Shown here: positions 1 to 7,987 of the stretch, in pieces | Numbering within the stretch: position 1 is the stretch's first letter | Layout: every line of letters starts with the position of its first letter | NCBI GenBank assembly: GCA_964373615.1 | Contig: CAYJVP010000017.1 | Coordinates: 1 to 17,132 of the forward strand | Direction: 5' to 3' | Source: CAYJVP01 sp964373615 | GTDB lineage: Bacteria; Patescibacteriota; Patescibacteriia; UBA9934; GWF2-40-263 | DNA: 17,132 bases | Made by a program: the position numbers and the translations under genes | The notes under the pieces: generated by a model | What the model was told of the DNA's origin: nothing | The model's input: only the letters and a program-made list of their open reading frames with translations | The model's database searches: none

Positions 1-10
1 CAGCCCGTTT

Positions 11-40
11 TCCGCCATAGGCGGATCCGCCTCCGGCGGA
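11..40. repeat. GC-rich imperfect palindrome downstream of radA
   Basis: The outer arms TCCGCC (11-16) and GGCGGA (35-40) enclose a perfect 14-bp palindrome (19-32, centred on GGATCC). It can fold as one long hairpin or two smaller ones. Neither strand has a T-run after the stem, so it is a poor intrinsic terminator. It may be a REP-like repeat or a transcript-end stabiliser for radA, which stops at 111. The rest of 1-110 holds no gene that I can support, only a weak 6-bp stem at 59-76. Confidence 0.4.
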
Positions 41-110
41 GACGAAAATCCATCAGTTTTTCAGAGGTCCCTGAAACAGGAAGCGCGTTTCTGTCGCATA
101 TGCAACAACG

Positions 111-1451
111 TCACGCTGGTTCTTTTGGCCGATAAAGATCCTGTGGCCGATAAAGATCCTGGATCGTTTCGACTCCACGCACTTCCATCGTCGGGGCAGG
201 CTTCGCATTTTTTTTCGGCACCATCGCTCGCACGATCCCCATGCGCGCCGATTCAGAGAGCCTCCGTTCGCAGGCAGGCACGGATCGCACCTCACCGCCG
301 AGTCCTACCTCGCCGATGTACACGGTCGGTTCTGTGTCTGCTTTGCCGGAAACCGCGGAGGTGATCGCGGCGCACACCGCAAGATCCGCGGCCGGCTCCC
401 GCAACTCCATCCCGCCAATGACGTTGACGTACACATCTTGGTCTGCGAGTTTAAGACCGGCGCGTTTCGAGAGAATGGCGGTGAGCATCTGAAGGCGATT
501 CGTATCAAATCCAGACGCGCGGCGCGTCGGCGTGGCATACAAGCTTTTTTCGACAAGGGCCTGTACCTCGACTAGGAAGACGCGGGACCCTTCGAGGACG
601 GTGGTGATGACCGATCCTGGAGTGACGGCGCGTTCCGCAAGAAAACGCTCGGAAGGATTGGCAACCGGCACGAGTCCCTCGCGACTCATTTCAAACACAC
701 CAACCTCGTCGGTTCCCCCAAATCGGTTTTTCGTCGCGCGTAAAATGCGAAACGCGTGCGCCGGATCTCCCTCAAGCGAAAGCACCACATCCACCAGGTG
801 TTCGAGCATTTTCGGGCCAGCGACCTGACCGTCTTTGGTGACCTGGCCGATGACAAGGATCGGGACGTTCGTTCGTTTCGCGCATTGAAGCAAGAGATTC
901 GTCGCATATCGAATGAGCGTGGGCGACCCCGAGGCGCCTTCGAGGTCTTGAGAGCGTACGGTTTGGATGGAATCGATGATGGCAAGGGCAGGTTTTTCCG
1001 CCTCAATGGTTGCGGCGAGCTCTTCAACCGGCCCTGTTTCGAGGTAGTGAACATGCGCGAAGGGCCGTCCTAAACGCTCAAACCGACCCGCAAGTTGTGT
1101 TGATGATTCCTCGCCAGAAATGTAGAGAACCTTTCCTGATACGGCGGTTGCGATGGCGGCAACGAGCGTGGATTTTCCCACACCTGGCTCGCCCGAAAGG
1201 AGAACAAGAGAGCCGAAGACCAGTCCGCCGCCAAGCACCCGGTCGATCTCACCGATGCGAGTTTCCTCTTTGTGTGTCGCCGAGGCGGCAGATGCAGAAA
1301 GAGCGGTCGGCATTTTCGGTTTTGCAGGCTTTGCGTGGTTTGCGAGCGCCGTCTCTTCGTCACTTTGGTGAAGCGTTCCCCACGTTTGGCACTCCGGACA
1401 GCGTCCGGACCATTTCGGAACCTGGGCGTCGCAGGTGTGGCAGATGAACAT
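111..1451 (-). CDS. radA: DNA repair protein RadA (Sms)
   Basis: RadA is a RecA-like ATPase that helps process recombination intermediates and drives branch migration in the cytoplasm. At 446 residues it has the full family length. An N-terminal four-cysteine zinc finger is visible (C4, C7, C18, C21). It is followed by Walker A GEPGVGKST (87-95), Walker B around LAIIDS (156-161), the RadA-specific KNRFG motif (241-245), and a C-terminal Lon-like domain (about 300-430). The start is fixed by the zinc finger beginning at residue 4. It is the last gene of the tight minus-strand operon, 3 bases after the upstream stop. Its C-terminus carries a duplicated QDLYRP hexapeptide from an 18-bp tandem repeat. 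The assignment is secure. Confidence 0.97.
   Translation of the reverse strand: MFICHTCDAQVPKWSGRCPECQTWGTLHQSDEETALANHAKPAKPKMPTALSASAASATHKEETRIGEIDRVLGGGLVFGSLVLLSGEPGVGKSTLVAAIATAVSGKVLYISGEESSTQLAGRFERLGRPFAHVHYLETGPVEELAATIEAEKPALAIIDSIQTVRSQDLEGASGSPTLIRYATNLLLQCAKRTNVPILVIGQVTKDGQVAGPKMLEHLVDVVLSLEGDPAHAFRILRATKNRFGGTDEVGVFEMSREGLVPVANPSERFLAERAVTPGSVITTVLEGSRVFLVEVQALVEKSLYATPTRRASGFDTNRLQMLTAILSKRAGLKLADQDVYVNVIGGMELREPAADLAVCAAITSAVSGKADTEPTVYIGEVGLGGEVRSVPACERRLSESARMGIVRAMVPKKNAKPAPTMEVRGVETIQDLYRPQDLYRPKEPA
127..162. repeat. Two-copy 18-bp tandem repeat inside the radA 3' end
   Basis: The units 127-144 and 145-162 differ at one base only. Being a multiple of three, the duplication keeps frame and doubles QDLYRP in the RadA C-terminus (residues 431-442). 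It looks like a recent slippage duplication at the end of the protein, where it is probably tolerated. Confidence 0.8.
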
Positions 1452-1454
1452 ACC

Positions 1455-2684
1455 CTAGGGCGAGACCCGCGCCACGCGCAGATTGAATTTGTCGCAGATT
1501 TGCTGGAGGGCGTAGAGGCCCATCGCCGTTCCGGCCGGGCGTCCGCTCCCGTGGCTATCCGCGACCATGCCATTTCCAATGTAGACATAGACGTGGCCAA
1601 AATTTTGTTTCGTTTTTCCATCTTTTTTTAAGTCCCCCTGTTTCCATCCGATGAAATCTCCCGGCTGCAGCGGAACGCCATTGAGTGAAGTCCCTGCACA
1701 GGATGTTACGGATTCGGCGGACGCGAAAATTTGAGACGTGCCTCCACTGACTGCGGCGAGTCCGGCACAGGCGCGAATGATGTTGGCAAACCCCGAGCAG
1801 TCGAGACACACGTTGTCTTCTGGACAAAAATCCTTGTAGGGTGTGCCGTCAGGCGCTTTTTTCGTTTCGGACGTGTACGGCGGCGCTCCGCCTTTCCCGC
1901 CGAATCGATAGGCCACGCGTCCTTTGAAGGACATGGCGATATCATACACGCTTGCGGCGCCGGCCGATTTCGGGCAGTTGATGGCCGCAACCTCGCTCAA
2001 CGTTGAAGTAGAAACAGAGCCGGCCGTATCGTAGTTGTCGACAAGATACACTTCCGGGTCGATCTGTTTAATCGAGAGTGGTTTAAAAAAGATGAGGTTT
2101 GGGTTCACGGTCTGCATGAGCAGGACGACAAACATGAGGAGGATAAACCCGGTGACCGCGTTTCGAATTCTCTCTTTCGCCTTGCCGACATCCCCGCTCC
2201 CTGCTGCCGCGACATACTGGGCGCCGCCGATCATGATCATCACAACCGCGATGATCACGCTGATGCTTATGAGATATTTGTAGAAGCCGGAGACATACTC
2301 ACCGATAAAATTAATAGAAAGCGTGTTTCCGATTTTCGCAATTTTTGAAAAAGAGATATCCGGAATATTGACATTGAGCGTTGGTGTCAAATACGTGCCA
2401 CTCGTGTCCGAGACGGTTTCATCGGCCGCGGCCGCCGCGGCCGCGTCACAAGCAGCCACGACACTCGCTTCCGTATCCCCGCTTCCAAAGACCGATGTTG
2501 AGAGAGATTTAGTCTGTCCCGAAAGCGTTGTCCCGCAATCCGTCTGACAATTTGCCGCGGTTGAGGTGATCTTCGAGCATCCGCCCGCGGTGTCATAGCA
2601 GGCACAGGTGTCCGCAAGAACCGTCGGGACAAACAAAAAAATCCAGCTCAGGAGAAATACGAGGACACCGAGAGCTCGTTTCAT
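1455..2684 (-). CDS. VirB2/TrbC-like pilin segment fused to an NlpC/P60-type cell-wall hydrolase
   Basis: The 409-residue protein starts with a Sec signal peptide (1-24, cleavage after VLA). Next comes a cysteine-rich stretch (C27, C29, C36, C46, C50, C79), then two membrane helices (about 136-160 and 178-197) around a basic loop with KAKERIRNAV. That helix-loop-helix is typical of TrbC/VirB2 pilins of type IV secretion systems. The C-terminal part (about 240-409) resembles NlpC/P60 peptidoglycan hydrolases: DCSGFA (295-300, nucleophile C296), PGDFIGW (341-347) and GHVYVYIG (363-370, H364). Predicted topology puts the hydrolase outside the membrane. It may open the wall for a secretion or surface structure while anchored by the pilin-like part. 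It lies 3 bases from both the dsbA-like gene and radA. The fold assignments come from motifs; the combined role is inference. Confidence 0.8.
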   Translation of the reverse strand: MKRALGVLVFLLSWIFLFVPTVLADTCACYDTAGGCSKITSTAANCQTDCGTTLSGQTKSLSTSVFGSGDTEASVVAACDAAAAAAADETVSDTSGTYLTPTLNVNIPDISFSKIAKIGNTLSINFIGEYVSGFYKYLISISVIIAVVMIMIGGAQYVAAAGSGDVGKAKERIRNAVTGFILLMFVVLLMQTVNPNLIFFKPLSIKQIDPEVYLVDNYDTAGSVSTSTLSEVAAINCPKSAGAASVYDIAMSFKGRVAYRFGGKGGAPPYTSETKKAPDGTPYKDFCPEDNVCLDCSGFANIIRACAGLAAVSGGTSQIFASAESVTSCAGTSLNGVPLQPGDFIGWKQGDLKKDGKTKQNFGHVYVYIGNGMVADSHGSGRPAGTAMGLYALQQICDKFNLRVARVSP

Positions 2685-2687
2685 ACG

Positions 2688-3338
2688 TTACTCAGCAAGC
2701 TTTTGTCTCACGATTCCCAAGAGCTCGTTCAAGTCGATTGCGCCAATGTAGGGTTCGTCGCCAATGTAGAGCGTGGGGGTTGCGGGGATGCCAAGCGCGA
2801 GCGCTTCCTCGAAATCTTTTTTCACAAGCGGAAGCGTGTCCCGACTGTTGTAACAGCGATCGAACTTGTCCTGATCAAGGCCAAGACCCGCCGCCATCTC
2901 CGTGAACAGGGATTCGGAAAGGACCGCTTGGCGGTCGAACAAAACGTCGTGGTACTCCCAAAATTTTCCTTGCTCGCCGGCACAGTGCGCGGCGATGGCA
3001 GAGGGGGTTGCCAGCGGGTGGATGGATTCGTTTGGCATGTTTTTCCAGACGATCTGGACCTCGGGGATGGTTCGCAGAAGAACATCGAGTGTTTCTGCGA
3101 ACTCTTTACAAGCGAGACATTGAAAGTCACCAAACTCGACAAGCACGAGCTCGGGTTCGGACGCGCCTTTTTTGGGGTTGACGTAGGTGACGGTCGGCTG
3201 TGTCTGCGAGCCGGTCGTATTTGTTTGCGCTTCGAGATCCTCCGGCGTCCACACAGGCTGCAGGCGATAGGCGAATAACACAAACACAATGGCGGTCACA
3301 AACGTGATCGAAAGCAAGGTGAGCCATCGCGGGTGCAT
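2688..3338 (-). CDS. DsbA/DsbG-like membrane-anchored thiol-disulfide oxidoreductase
   Basis: The 216-residue protein has one N-terminal membrane anchor (about 5-24) and a short linker. The thioredoxin-fold domain has VEFGDFQCLAC (67-77, active-site C74-L-A-C77) and the cis-proline loop TPTL (187-190). The inserted helical part includes KFWEYHDVLF (125-134), typical of the Thioredoxin_4/DsbA-like family. It probably introduces or isomerises disulfides outside the membrane. Two extra cysteines (C119, C162) lie in the helical domain. The gene directly downstream encodes a cysteine-rich exported protein, a plausible substrate. It begins 1 base after the propeller gene ends. No Shine-Dalgarno site is visible. 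The family is clear; the partner is inferred from position. Confidence 0.9.
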   Translation of the reverse strand: MHPRWLTLLSITFVTAIVFVLFAYRLQPVWTPEDLEAQTNTTGSQTQPTVTYVNPKKGASEPELVLVEFGDFQCLACKEFAETLDVLLRTIPEVQIVWKNMPNESIHPLATPSAIAAHCAGEQGKFWEYHDVLFDRQAVLSESLFTEMAAGLGLDQDKFDRCYNSRDTLPLVKKDFEEALALGIPATPTLYIGDEPYIGAIDLNELLGIVRQKLAE

Positions 3339-3339
3339 A

Positions 3340-4551
3340 CTAATTCAAACGGATACTTTCCAATCGCCCCGTTGTTTGGTTCGTGTAGTAAAGGGTCGAT
3401 CCGTCAGATGTCACGCGGAGGTTTTCCATGGTGACTCCCGTGTTGGGACGAGCCATCAGGCTCGCACGGCCGGACGAGAGGTCAATGGTATAGACATCAT
3501 CCGGAGTCCCATCCGCAAGGGCCGGCAGCAGGCCGACGTTGGCGTCGAGCTCCTGGGGAACCGCGCAATACACAAGCGTATTGCTTGCAAAGGTGCATTT
3601 GTCGACCCAGGTGTAGATGCCAAGACTTTTTCGGTCATCTCCGATTGAATTTGGTGATCCATTGACGAGCCACAGCTGCGGTTTGTAGTCGCTCGTCTCG
3701 CCTGCGACGGAATAGAGAATCGTGTCCCCGCGCGGACTCCAGAGCGACGTAAACCCAAGCCCTTCGACAATGAGTCCTTTGAAATTTTCATGCGCTTTGC
3801 CTACCGGGATGATGAGTTTACGAGCGAAGCCATCCTGCGCTTCCCCTGTGTCCGAGAACGCGATTACCTGATCGTTCGGGGACGGGTTGATTTGCACCTT
3901 GTCTGCATTGTCGCCAAGCGCTTGGACCGCCTGTACCCGCGAGCCGTCATCGTTTGATACGACGAGGGCGCGATTCCCAGGGTCAATGCCGATGCTTTTT
4001 GCGATGATTTCATCTGAATCGGGAACGAACTCAAAATCCTCCCAGTGCTCGGGAAGCGTGACCTGCGTTTCCGTATCGAAGTTATAAACAATGTTTGATC
4101 CGTCCGGGAATTCAATGACGGCTTTTGTTCCTTCCGAGTTCCACGCGACATCCTCGACCTCTGGGAATTTTGTTTTCGAGATCGCTTCGATGGTGCCGTC
4201 CTCTTTGATCGTGTAAAACCTCGCGTCTTCCGGGTTGTAGAAATTCATGCCCTGACCGTCTGTTGAGAGGGTGACATTCGAAATTTCGTTTGTGGTCAAG
4301 ACGGTCGTTTTTGTGAGTCCTCCACGCGCGATTTCATCGGCCTCTGGCAACGCGCCGCCTTCGATTGGCCCCGCGGTCGGTGGGCCGCCTTCCAGGGCGC
4401 CCGGGAGGATACCAAATGGCGTCTCGCCTTCTTCCACGGTTGGTGCGGGTGGGGCCGGACGAAAGAACATGTAATAAATGGCAAAACCGAATCCGAAGAC
4501 GGAAAGGACAAACAGAGAGACGAGGAGGATTTTTTTCATGCGTTCGGACAT
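3340..4551 (-). CDS. Membrane-anchored beta-propeller (WD40/TolB-like) protein, function unknown
   Basis: The 403-residue protein has an N-terminal anchor (about 8-30) and a proline/glycine-rich linker (31-75). The rest is repeated beta-rich blade units with PD40/TolB-like signatures, such as SPNDQVIAFSDTG, WSPRGDTILYSVAG and TSDGSTLYYTN. The predicted propeller lies outside the cytoplasm and probably serves as a binding or scaffold surface. No catalytic motif is visible. It sits 5 bases after the multi-helix membrane gene and 1 base before the dsbA-like gene, inside the envelope cassette. A role as an assembly factor for the putative surface or secretion structure is an inference from context only. 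Confidence 0.75.
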   Translation of the reverse strand: MSERMKKILLVSLFVLSVFGFGFAIYYMFFRPAPPAPTVEEGETPFGILPGALEGGPPTAGPIEGGALPEADEIARGGLTKTTVLTTNEISNVTLSTDGQGMNFYNPEDARFYTIKEDGTIEAISKTKFPEVEDVAWNSEGTKAVIEFPDGSNIVYNFDTETQVTLPEHWEDFEFVPDSDEIIAKSIGIDPGNRALVVSNDDGSRVQAVQALGDNADKVQINPSPNDQVIAFSDTGEAQDGFARKLIIPVGKAHENFKGLIVEGLGFTSLWSPRGDTILYSVAGETSDYKPQLWLVNGSPNSIGDDRKSLGIYTWVDKCTFASNTLVYCAVPQELDANVGLLPALADGTPDDVYTIDLSSGRASLMARPNTGVTMENLRVTSDGSTLYYTNQTTGRLESIRLN

Positions 4552-4556
4552 ACAGG

Positions 4557-5408
4557 TCAGGGGGGGATCATGTTGCTGATGATGGTGCGAAAGGCTGGAT
4601 CCGTGGCGAATTTATACACGCTCGCAAGACCGACTGCGGCAACGAGTTGCGGGAGAAACAGGATGATCATGGTGGTGAGCAGGAGGGTGCCAATGAGAAG
4701 CACGAGCGTGATGTCAAAAAGGACCAACCCGGCGTGCAAGAGGATGACAGGCAAGGGCACCTTGAGTGGAGTCCAGTCAAGAGCAGGAAAGAGGAGACTC
4801 TTCCCCTTGGCAATATAATACCCCCAAATCATCTGGATGTTGAGGTCGACCAGGGTGAAGGCGTAGATAAAAATGTCGACAATCAAGCTCACACCCACGG
4901 TCCCTGTGTCAATACTTCCGCAGACAAAATTAATAACATACTCCACGCCGCGCCGGATCGCTACCTTGGCCGTTTTGCGGACCTCTTTTTGGAGCTTGTC
5001 CTTCGCTTGCTGACCTTCCTTGCTTTCAAGCGCCTGATCCGCCTTTGTGCGAGCCATTTGTTTCATGGATTGCAGTCTCTCCGCCATGGCCGCTTGTTGG
5101 GCCAATACCTGGCCCTGCATAGGTTCGTCTTGTCCGGTTTCCGCCTCCTCATTCCCTTCTGACTCCTCCGCCCGTTCGCCTCCCCCGGGAATCTCTCCAA
5201 GCAGGGCTCCCGTGGGTTTTCCGCCAAAGCGGCCCGTCTGTTTTTGCGCACGTGTTTTGGCGAGACCCTCCTGCAGCTGACCCATCATGGCGGCCTGGCG
5301 CCCAAATCCGTCGCCGGGAGCTTGAAGGGTTCCTCCGGGCGCGTTTCGCGCAGTTTGGGAGGGAGCAGACCCCTGCCCGGCCGGCTTCGGCGAAGCGGGT
5401 GCGACCAT
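4557..5408 (-). CDS. Multi-helix inner-membrane protein with a charged N-terminal region
   Basis: I do not recognise this 283-residue family. Residues 1-100 are low complexity, rich in Gly, Pro, Ala, Gln and Glu, and probably disordered. Residues 100-150 are charged and helical, possibly a coiled coil. Three hydrophobic segments follow (about 165-187, 217-238, 238-264), then a short tail. This layout, a soluble N-terminus with a membrane C-terminus, could suit a VirB6/TrbL-like or other secretion channel component, but no signature proves that. It starts 7 bases after clpC and ends 5 bases before the propeller gene, so it is translated with the rest of the envelope cassette. Confidence 0.7.
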   Translation of the reverse strand: MVAPASPKPAGQGSAPSQTARNAPGGTLQAPGDGFGRQAAMMGQLQEGLAKTRAQKQTGRFGGKPTGALLGEIPGGGERAEESEGNEEAETGQDEPMQGQVLAQQAAMAERLQSMKQMARTKADQALESKEGQQAKDKLQKEVRKTAKVAIRRGVEYVINFVCGSIDTGTVGVSLIVDIFIYAFTLVDLNIQMIWGYYIAKGKSLLFPALDWTPLKVPLPVILLHAGLVLFDITLVLLIGTLLLTTMIILFLPQLVAAVGLASVYKFATDPAFRTIISNMIPP

Positions 5409-5415
5409 AGACTCC

Positions 5416-7917
5416 TCACCCGCGTTTGGAGGTAAGCGTAAAGACGCCCTCTGCCTCCATCAGGTGCATACGTTTACTATTCTTTCGCTCTAAGAGTTGT
5501 GTGGCAATAAGCGACTCGATTTCCGTTTGGATGACATGGCGAATTTCCCGCGCGCGCAGTTTGCTTTCCAACGCACGTGCCGCCAGACGATCGGCGATGG
5601 ACAGCTCGAAGGAGACGAGGACCTCCTGTTCCTTGAGGCGTGCAGAGAGCTCGGAAAGCTGTTTTTCGGCGATGTCTCGCAACGCCTTTTTTGAAAGAGT
5701 TTGAAACACGCACGTGCTGTCAATGCGGTTTAAGAGTTCCGGACGGAAGCGTTCCTCAAGTTCGCCGCGCAGATCCTCGAGGATCACGTGCGTTTGGTCC
5801 TCTTCTCCACGGAAGCCGATCCGGGTTCCTTCCAACCGTTCGAGACCCACATTCGACGTCATGACGATGATGGTGTTGCGAAAATTTATTTTACGACCGG
5901 TGGCGTCCGAAAGCTCGCCGCTTTCAAGTAGCTGCAAGAGAATGTTTTGCACGTCGCGATGCGCTTTCTCGAGCTCATCAAAGAGCACGACGCTGTGCGG
6001 GCGTTGTTTGACCTGATCCGTGAGTTTGGCGCTTTCGCGATAGCCCACGTAGCCAGCGGGAGATCCAAGCAATTTCGAGATCGTGTATCCCTCGCTAAAT
6101 TCAGACATGTCAAGCTGGATGAGCGCCCGTTCATCCTGGAACACTTCGCGCGCGATCGCGCGCGCGAGCTCGGTTTTGCCAACCCCTGAGGGACCCAGGA
6201 ACAGGAAGGATGCGTGCGGACGGGCCGGATTCGATACGCCGGTTTTCGCGCGTCGAACCGCGTCGGCCACGCGTCGAACCGCTGCCTCCTGCCCAATGAC
6301 GTGGCGCGTGAGCTCGCGTTCAAGATCGGCAAGTCGGTCACGTTCGTCTGTTGTCAGCTCCGTGAGCGGGATTTTAAGCATCCGAGCGACCACGTCGGCC
6401 ACGTCTTGCTCGCTGATGTGTGGGGCGTCGACCTCCTTCTTGGCGCCGTGGAGCCTCTGCCATTCATCGGAAAGTTGCCGCTCTTGTTCTTTGAGCGTTA
6501 AGGCTTGCGTGAAATTTTCTTCGGCGACCGCCTGCCGTTTTTGTCCGCGCACCTGTTCCAATTCGCGTTCAAGCGTCCGTTGTCGGTCTGCGGACGACGG
6601 AACAGAACTCCGCACGCGCCAGGCGGCCGCGGCTTCGTCCAAGAGATCGATCGCCTTGTCCGGTAGGTGCTTGTTTGGGAGATAGCGAACAGAAAGTTTT
6701 ACCGCCGCATCGAGCGCGGGTGGCGTCAGGCGCACCCCATGGAACGCTTCGTAGTATTGCGCCACACCACGCAGAATCTCGAGCGTCGCCTCCGGTGTTG
6801 GCTCGTCGATGAGCACGCTCTGGAAACGGCGCTCCAGCGCCGTGTCCGTTTCCATGTGTTTTTTGTATTCGCCCATGGTCGTGGCGCCAATGCAGCGGAT
6901 TTCGCCGCGTGCGAGGGCGGGTTTGAGCATGTTGGCGGCATCGAGCGAGCCGCTTGCCGCTCCGGCGCCGACCAGCATGTGTACCTCATCGACGAAGAGA
7001 ACGATCTCCGGGTGCTCGCGCGCTTCCTCGACGATTTGCTTTAGCCGCGCCTCGAATTCGCCGCGGTACATGGTGCCGGCAATCATGCTCGAGAGATCGA
7101 GGGCCAAGATGCGCTTGCCTTGAAGCGGCGGGGGCACCACGCCTTTTGCGATGTGTTTGGCGAGCCCCTCGACGATGGCCGTTTTTCCAACCCCCGGTTC
7201 ACCAAGAAGCAGAGGATTATTTTTCGTGCGCCGACACAAAATTTCCATGACGCGTTGGATTTCCGCGTCGCGGCCGATGACCGGATCGAGTCTCGACTCG
7301 ACGTCTGGCGCGGTCAGATCGCGGCTGAAAAAATCAAGCGCCGGGGTTTTGTGTTTGTCTTCTTCTCCCTCGTTCGTCTCTTCGCGTTGGGCGGGCAGGG
7401 CCGTGGTGTTCGGCTGCGGGTCTACGATCGTGTTCGCGAGCTCTGGAAACTTCGACGCACTTTTCAACACAATCGAAAGGTGGTGGCGCAGATTCTTGAG
7501 GTCAACGTGTTGCTTTTCAAAAAAATGCTCGAGCGCATGGTCGCGAACTTGCAGCAATCCGGAAAGGAGATGCTCGGTACCGACATATTGATGTTCGTAA
7601 ACGCTTGCGGCGAGCACGGCCTTTTCAATGGCGCGTTTGGCGTTTTCGGAAAGCAGGGGAGCCAGCGCGGTTTTTGGCGGCTCGGCCTGCGCGGGTTGCT
7701 TGACCGAGGCGCCGACGAGTTCCCGCAGTGTTTCACTTTTGATGCGTACTTTGTGGAGGACCTCGGCGCCGATGGAGCCCTTTTCCGTTCCAAGCGCCCA
7801 CAGGAGATGCTCTGACTGAATAGTTTTTTGTTGCGTTTCCACAACAAAACACAGCGCGCGAGTCAGCACGTTTTTGAGGTGGGTCGTAAATTTTTCAACG
7901 ATGTGGTGGTCCATCAT
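5416..7917 (-). CDS. clpC: ClpC-type AAA+ unfoldase (Clp protease ATPase subunit)
   Basis: Hsp100 ATPase that unfolds proteins and can feed them to ClpP. From an upstream in-frame ATG (7932) it reads 838 residues; numbering here uses that frame. It has two Clp_N repeats (about 10-160), AAA-1 with Walker A GEPGVGKT (244-251), Walker B VLFVDEVH (311-318) and the arginine-finger region ERRF (367-370), a short UvrB/C-like middle domain (452-496), and AAA-2 with Walker A GPSGVGKT (580-587) and Walker B VVLFDELEKA (648-657). The IGF tripeptide (705-707) is the loop that docks on ClpP, which argues for ClpC rather than ClpB. I prefer the start at 7917 or 7914, because residues 1-5 from 7932 are encoded by a heptad repeat array. 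It heads the clpC-to-radA operon. Confidence 0.95.
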   Translation of the reverse strand: MMDHHIVEKFTTHLKNVLTRALCFVVETQQKTIQSEHLLWALGTEKGSIGAEVLHKVRIKSETLRELVGASVKQPAQAEPPKTALAPLLSENAKRAIEKAVLAASVYEHQYVGTEHLLSGLLQVRDHALEHFFEKQHVDLKNLRHHLSIVLKSASKFPELANTIVDPQPNTTALPAQREETNEGEEDKHKTPALDFFSRDLTAPDVESRLDPVIGRDAEIQRVMEILCRRTKNNPLLLGEPGVGKTAIVEGLAKHIAKGVVPPPLQGKRILALDLSSMIAGTMYRGEFEARLKQIVEEAREHPEIVLFVDEVHMLVGAGAASGSLDAANMLKPALARGEIRCIGATTMGEYKKHMETDTALERRFQSVLIDEPTPEATLEILRGVAQYYEAFHGVRLTPPALDAAVKLSVRYLPNKHLPDKAIDLLDEAAAAWRVRSSVPSSADRQRTLERELEQVRGQKRQAVAEENFTQALTLKEQERQLSDEWQRLHGAKKEVDAPHISEQDVADVVARMLKIPLTELTTDERDRLADLERELTRHVIGQEAAVRRVADAVRRAKTGVSNPARPHASFLFLGPSGVGKTELARAIAREVFQDERALIQLDMSEFSEGYTISKLLGSPAGYVGYRESAKLTDQVKQRPHSVVLFDELEKAHRDVQNILLQLLESGELSDATGRKINFRNTIIVMTSNVGLERLEGTRIGFRGEEDQTHVILEDLRGELEERFRPELLNRIDSTCVFQTLSKKALRDIAEKQLSELSARLKEQEVLVSFELSIADRLAARALESKLRAREIRHVIQTEIESLIATQLLERKNSKRMHLMEAEGVFTLTSKRG

Positions 7918-7919
7918 AT

Positions 7920-7975
7920 AGCCATTAGCCATTAGCTTTTAGCCATTAGCCATTAGCCATTAGCTTTTAGCCACA
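7920..7975. repeat. Heptanucleotide repeat array between htpX and clpC
   Basis: Eight consecutive 7-base units are present: AGCCATT twice, AGCTTTT, AGCCATT three times, AGCTTTT, then a degenerate AGCCACA. On the minus strand the main unit reads TAATGGC, so each copy carries an overlapping stop-start TAATG. The array fills the clpC leader and reaches the possible clpC start codon at 7932. Related units occur on the other side of htpX. Confidence 0.9.
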
Positions 7976-7987
7976 TGGAGCTAACGG

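Noticed and set aside
4365..5162. 265-codon plus-strand frame opposite the propeller and membrane genes
   Set aside because: It bridges two genes with good protein signatures and is low-complexity charged sequence.
6148..6167. Alternating CG palindrome with a GCGATCGC core inside clpC
   Set aside because: It is explained by the Ala-Arg-Ala-Ile-Ala-Arg codons of a conserved AAA+ helix. It lacks the TTTTGA/TCAAAA arms of the palindromes near 11000.
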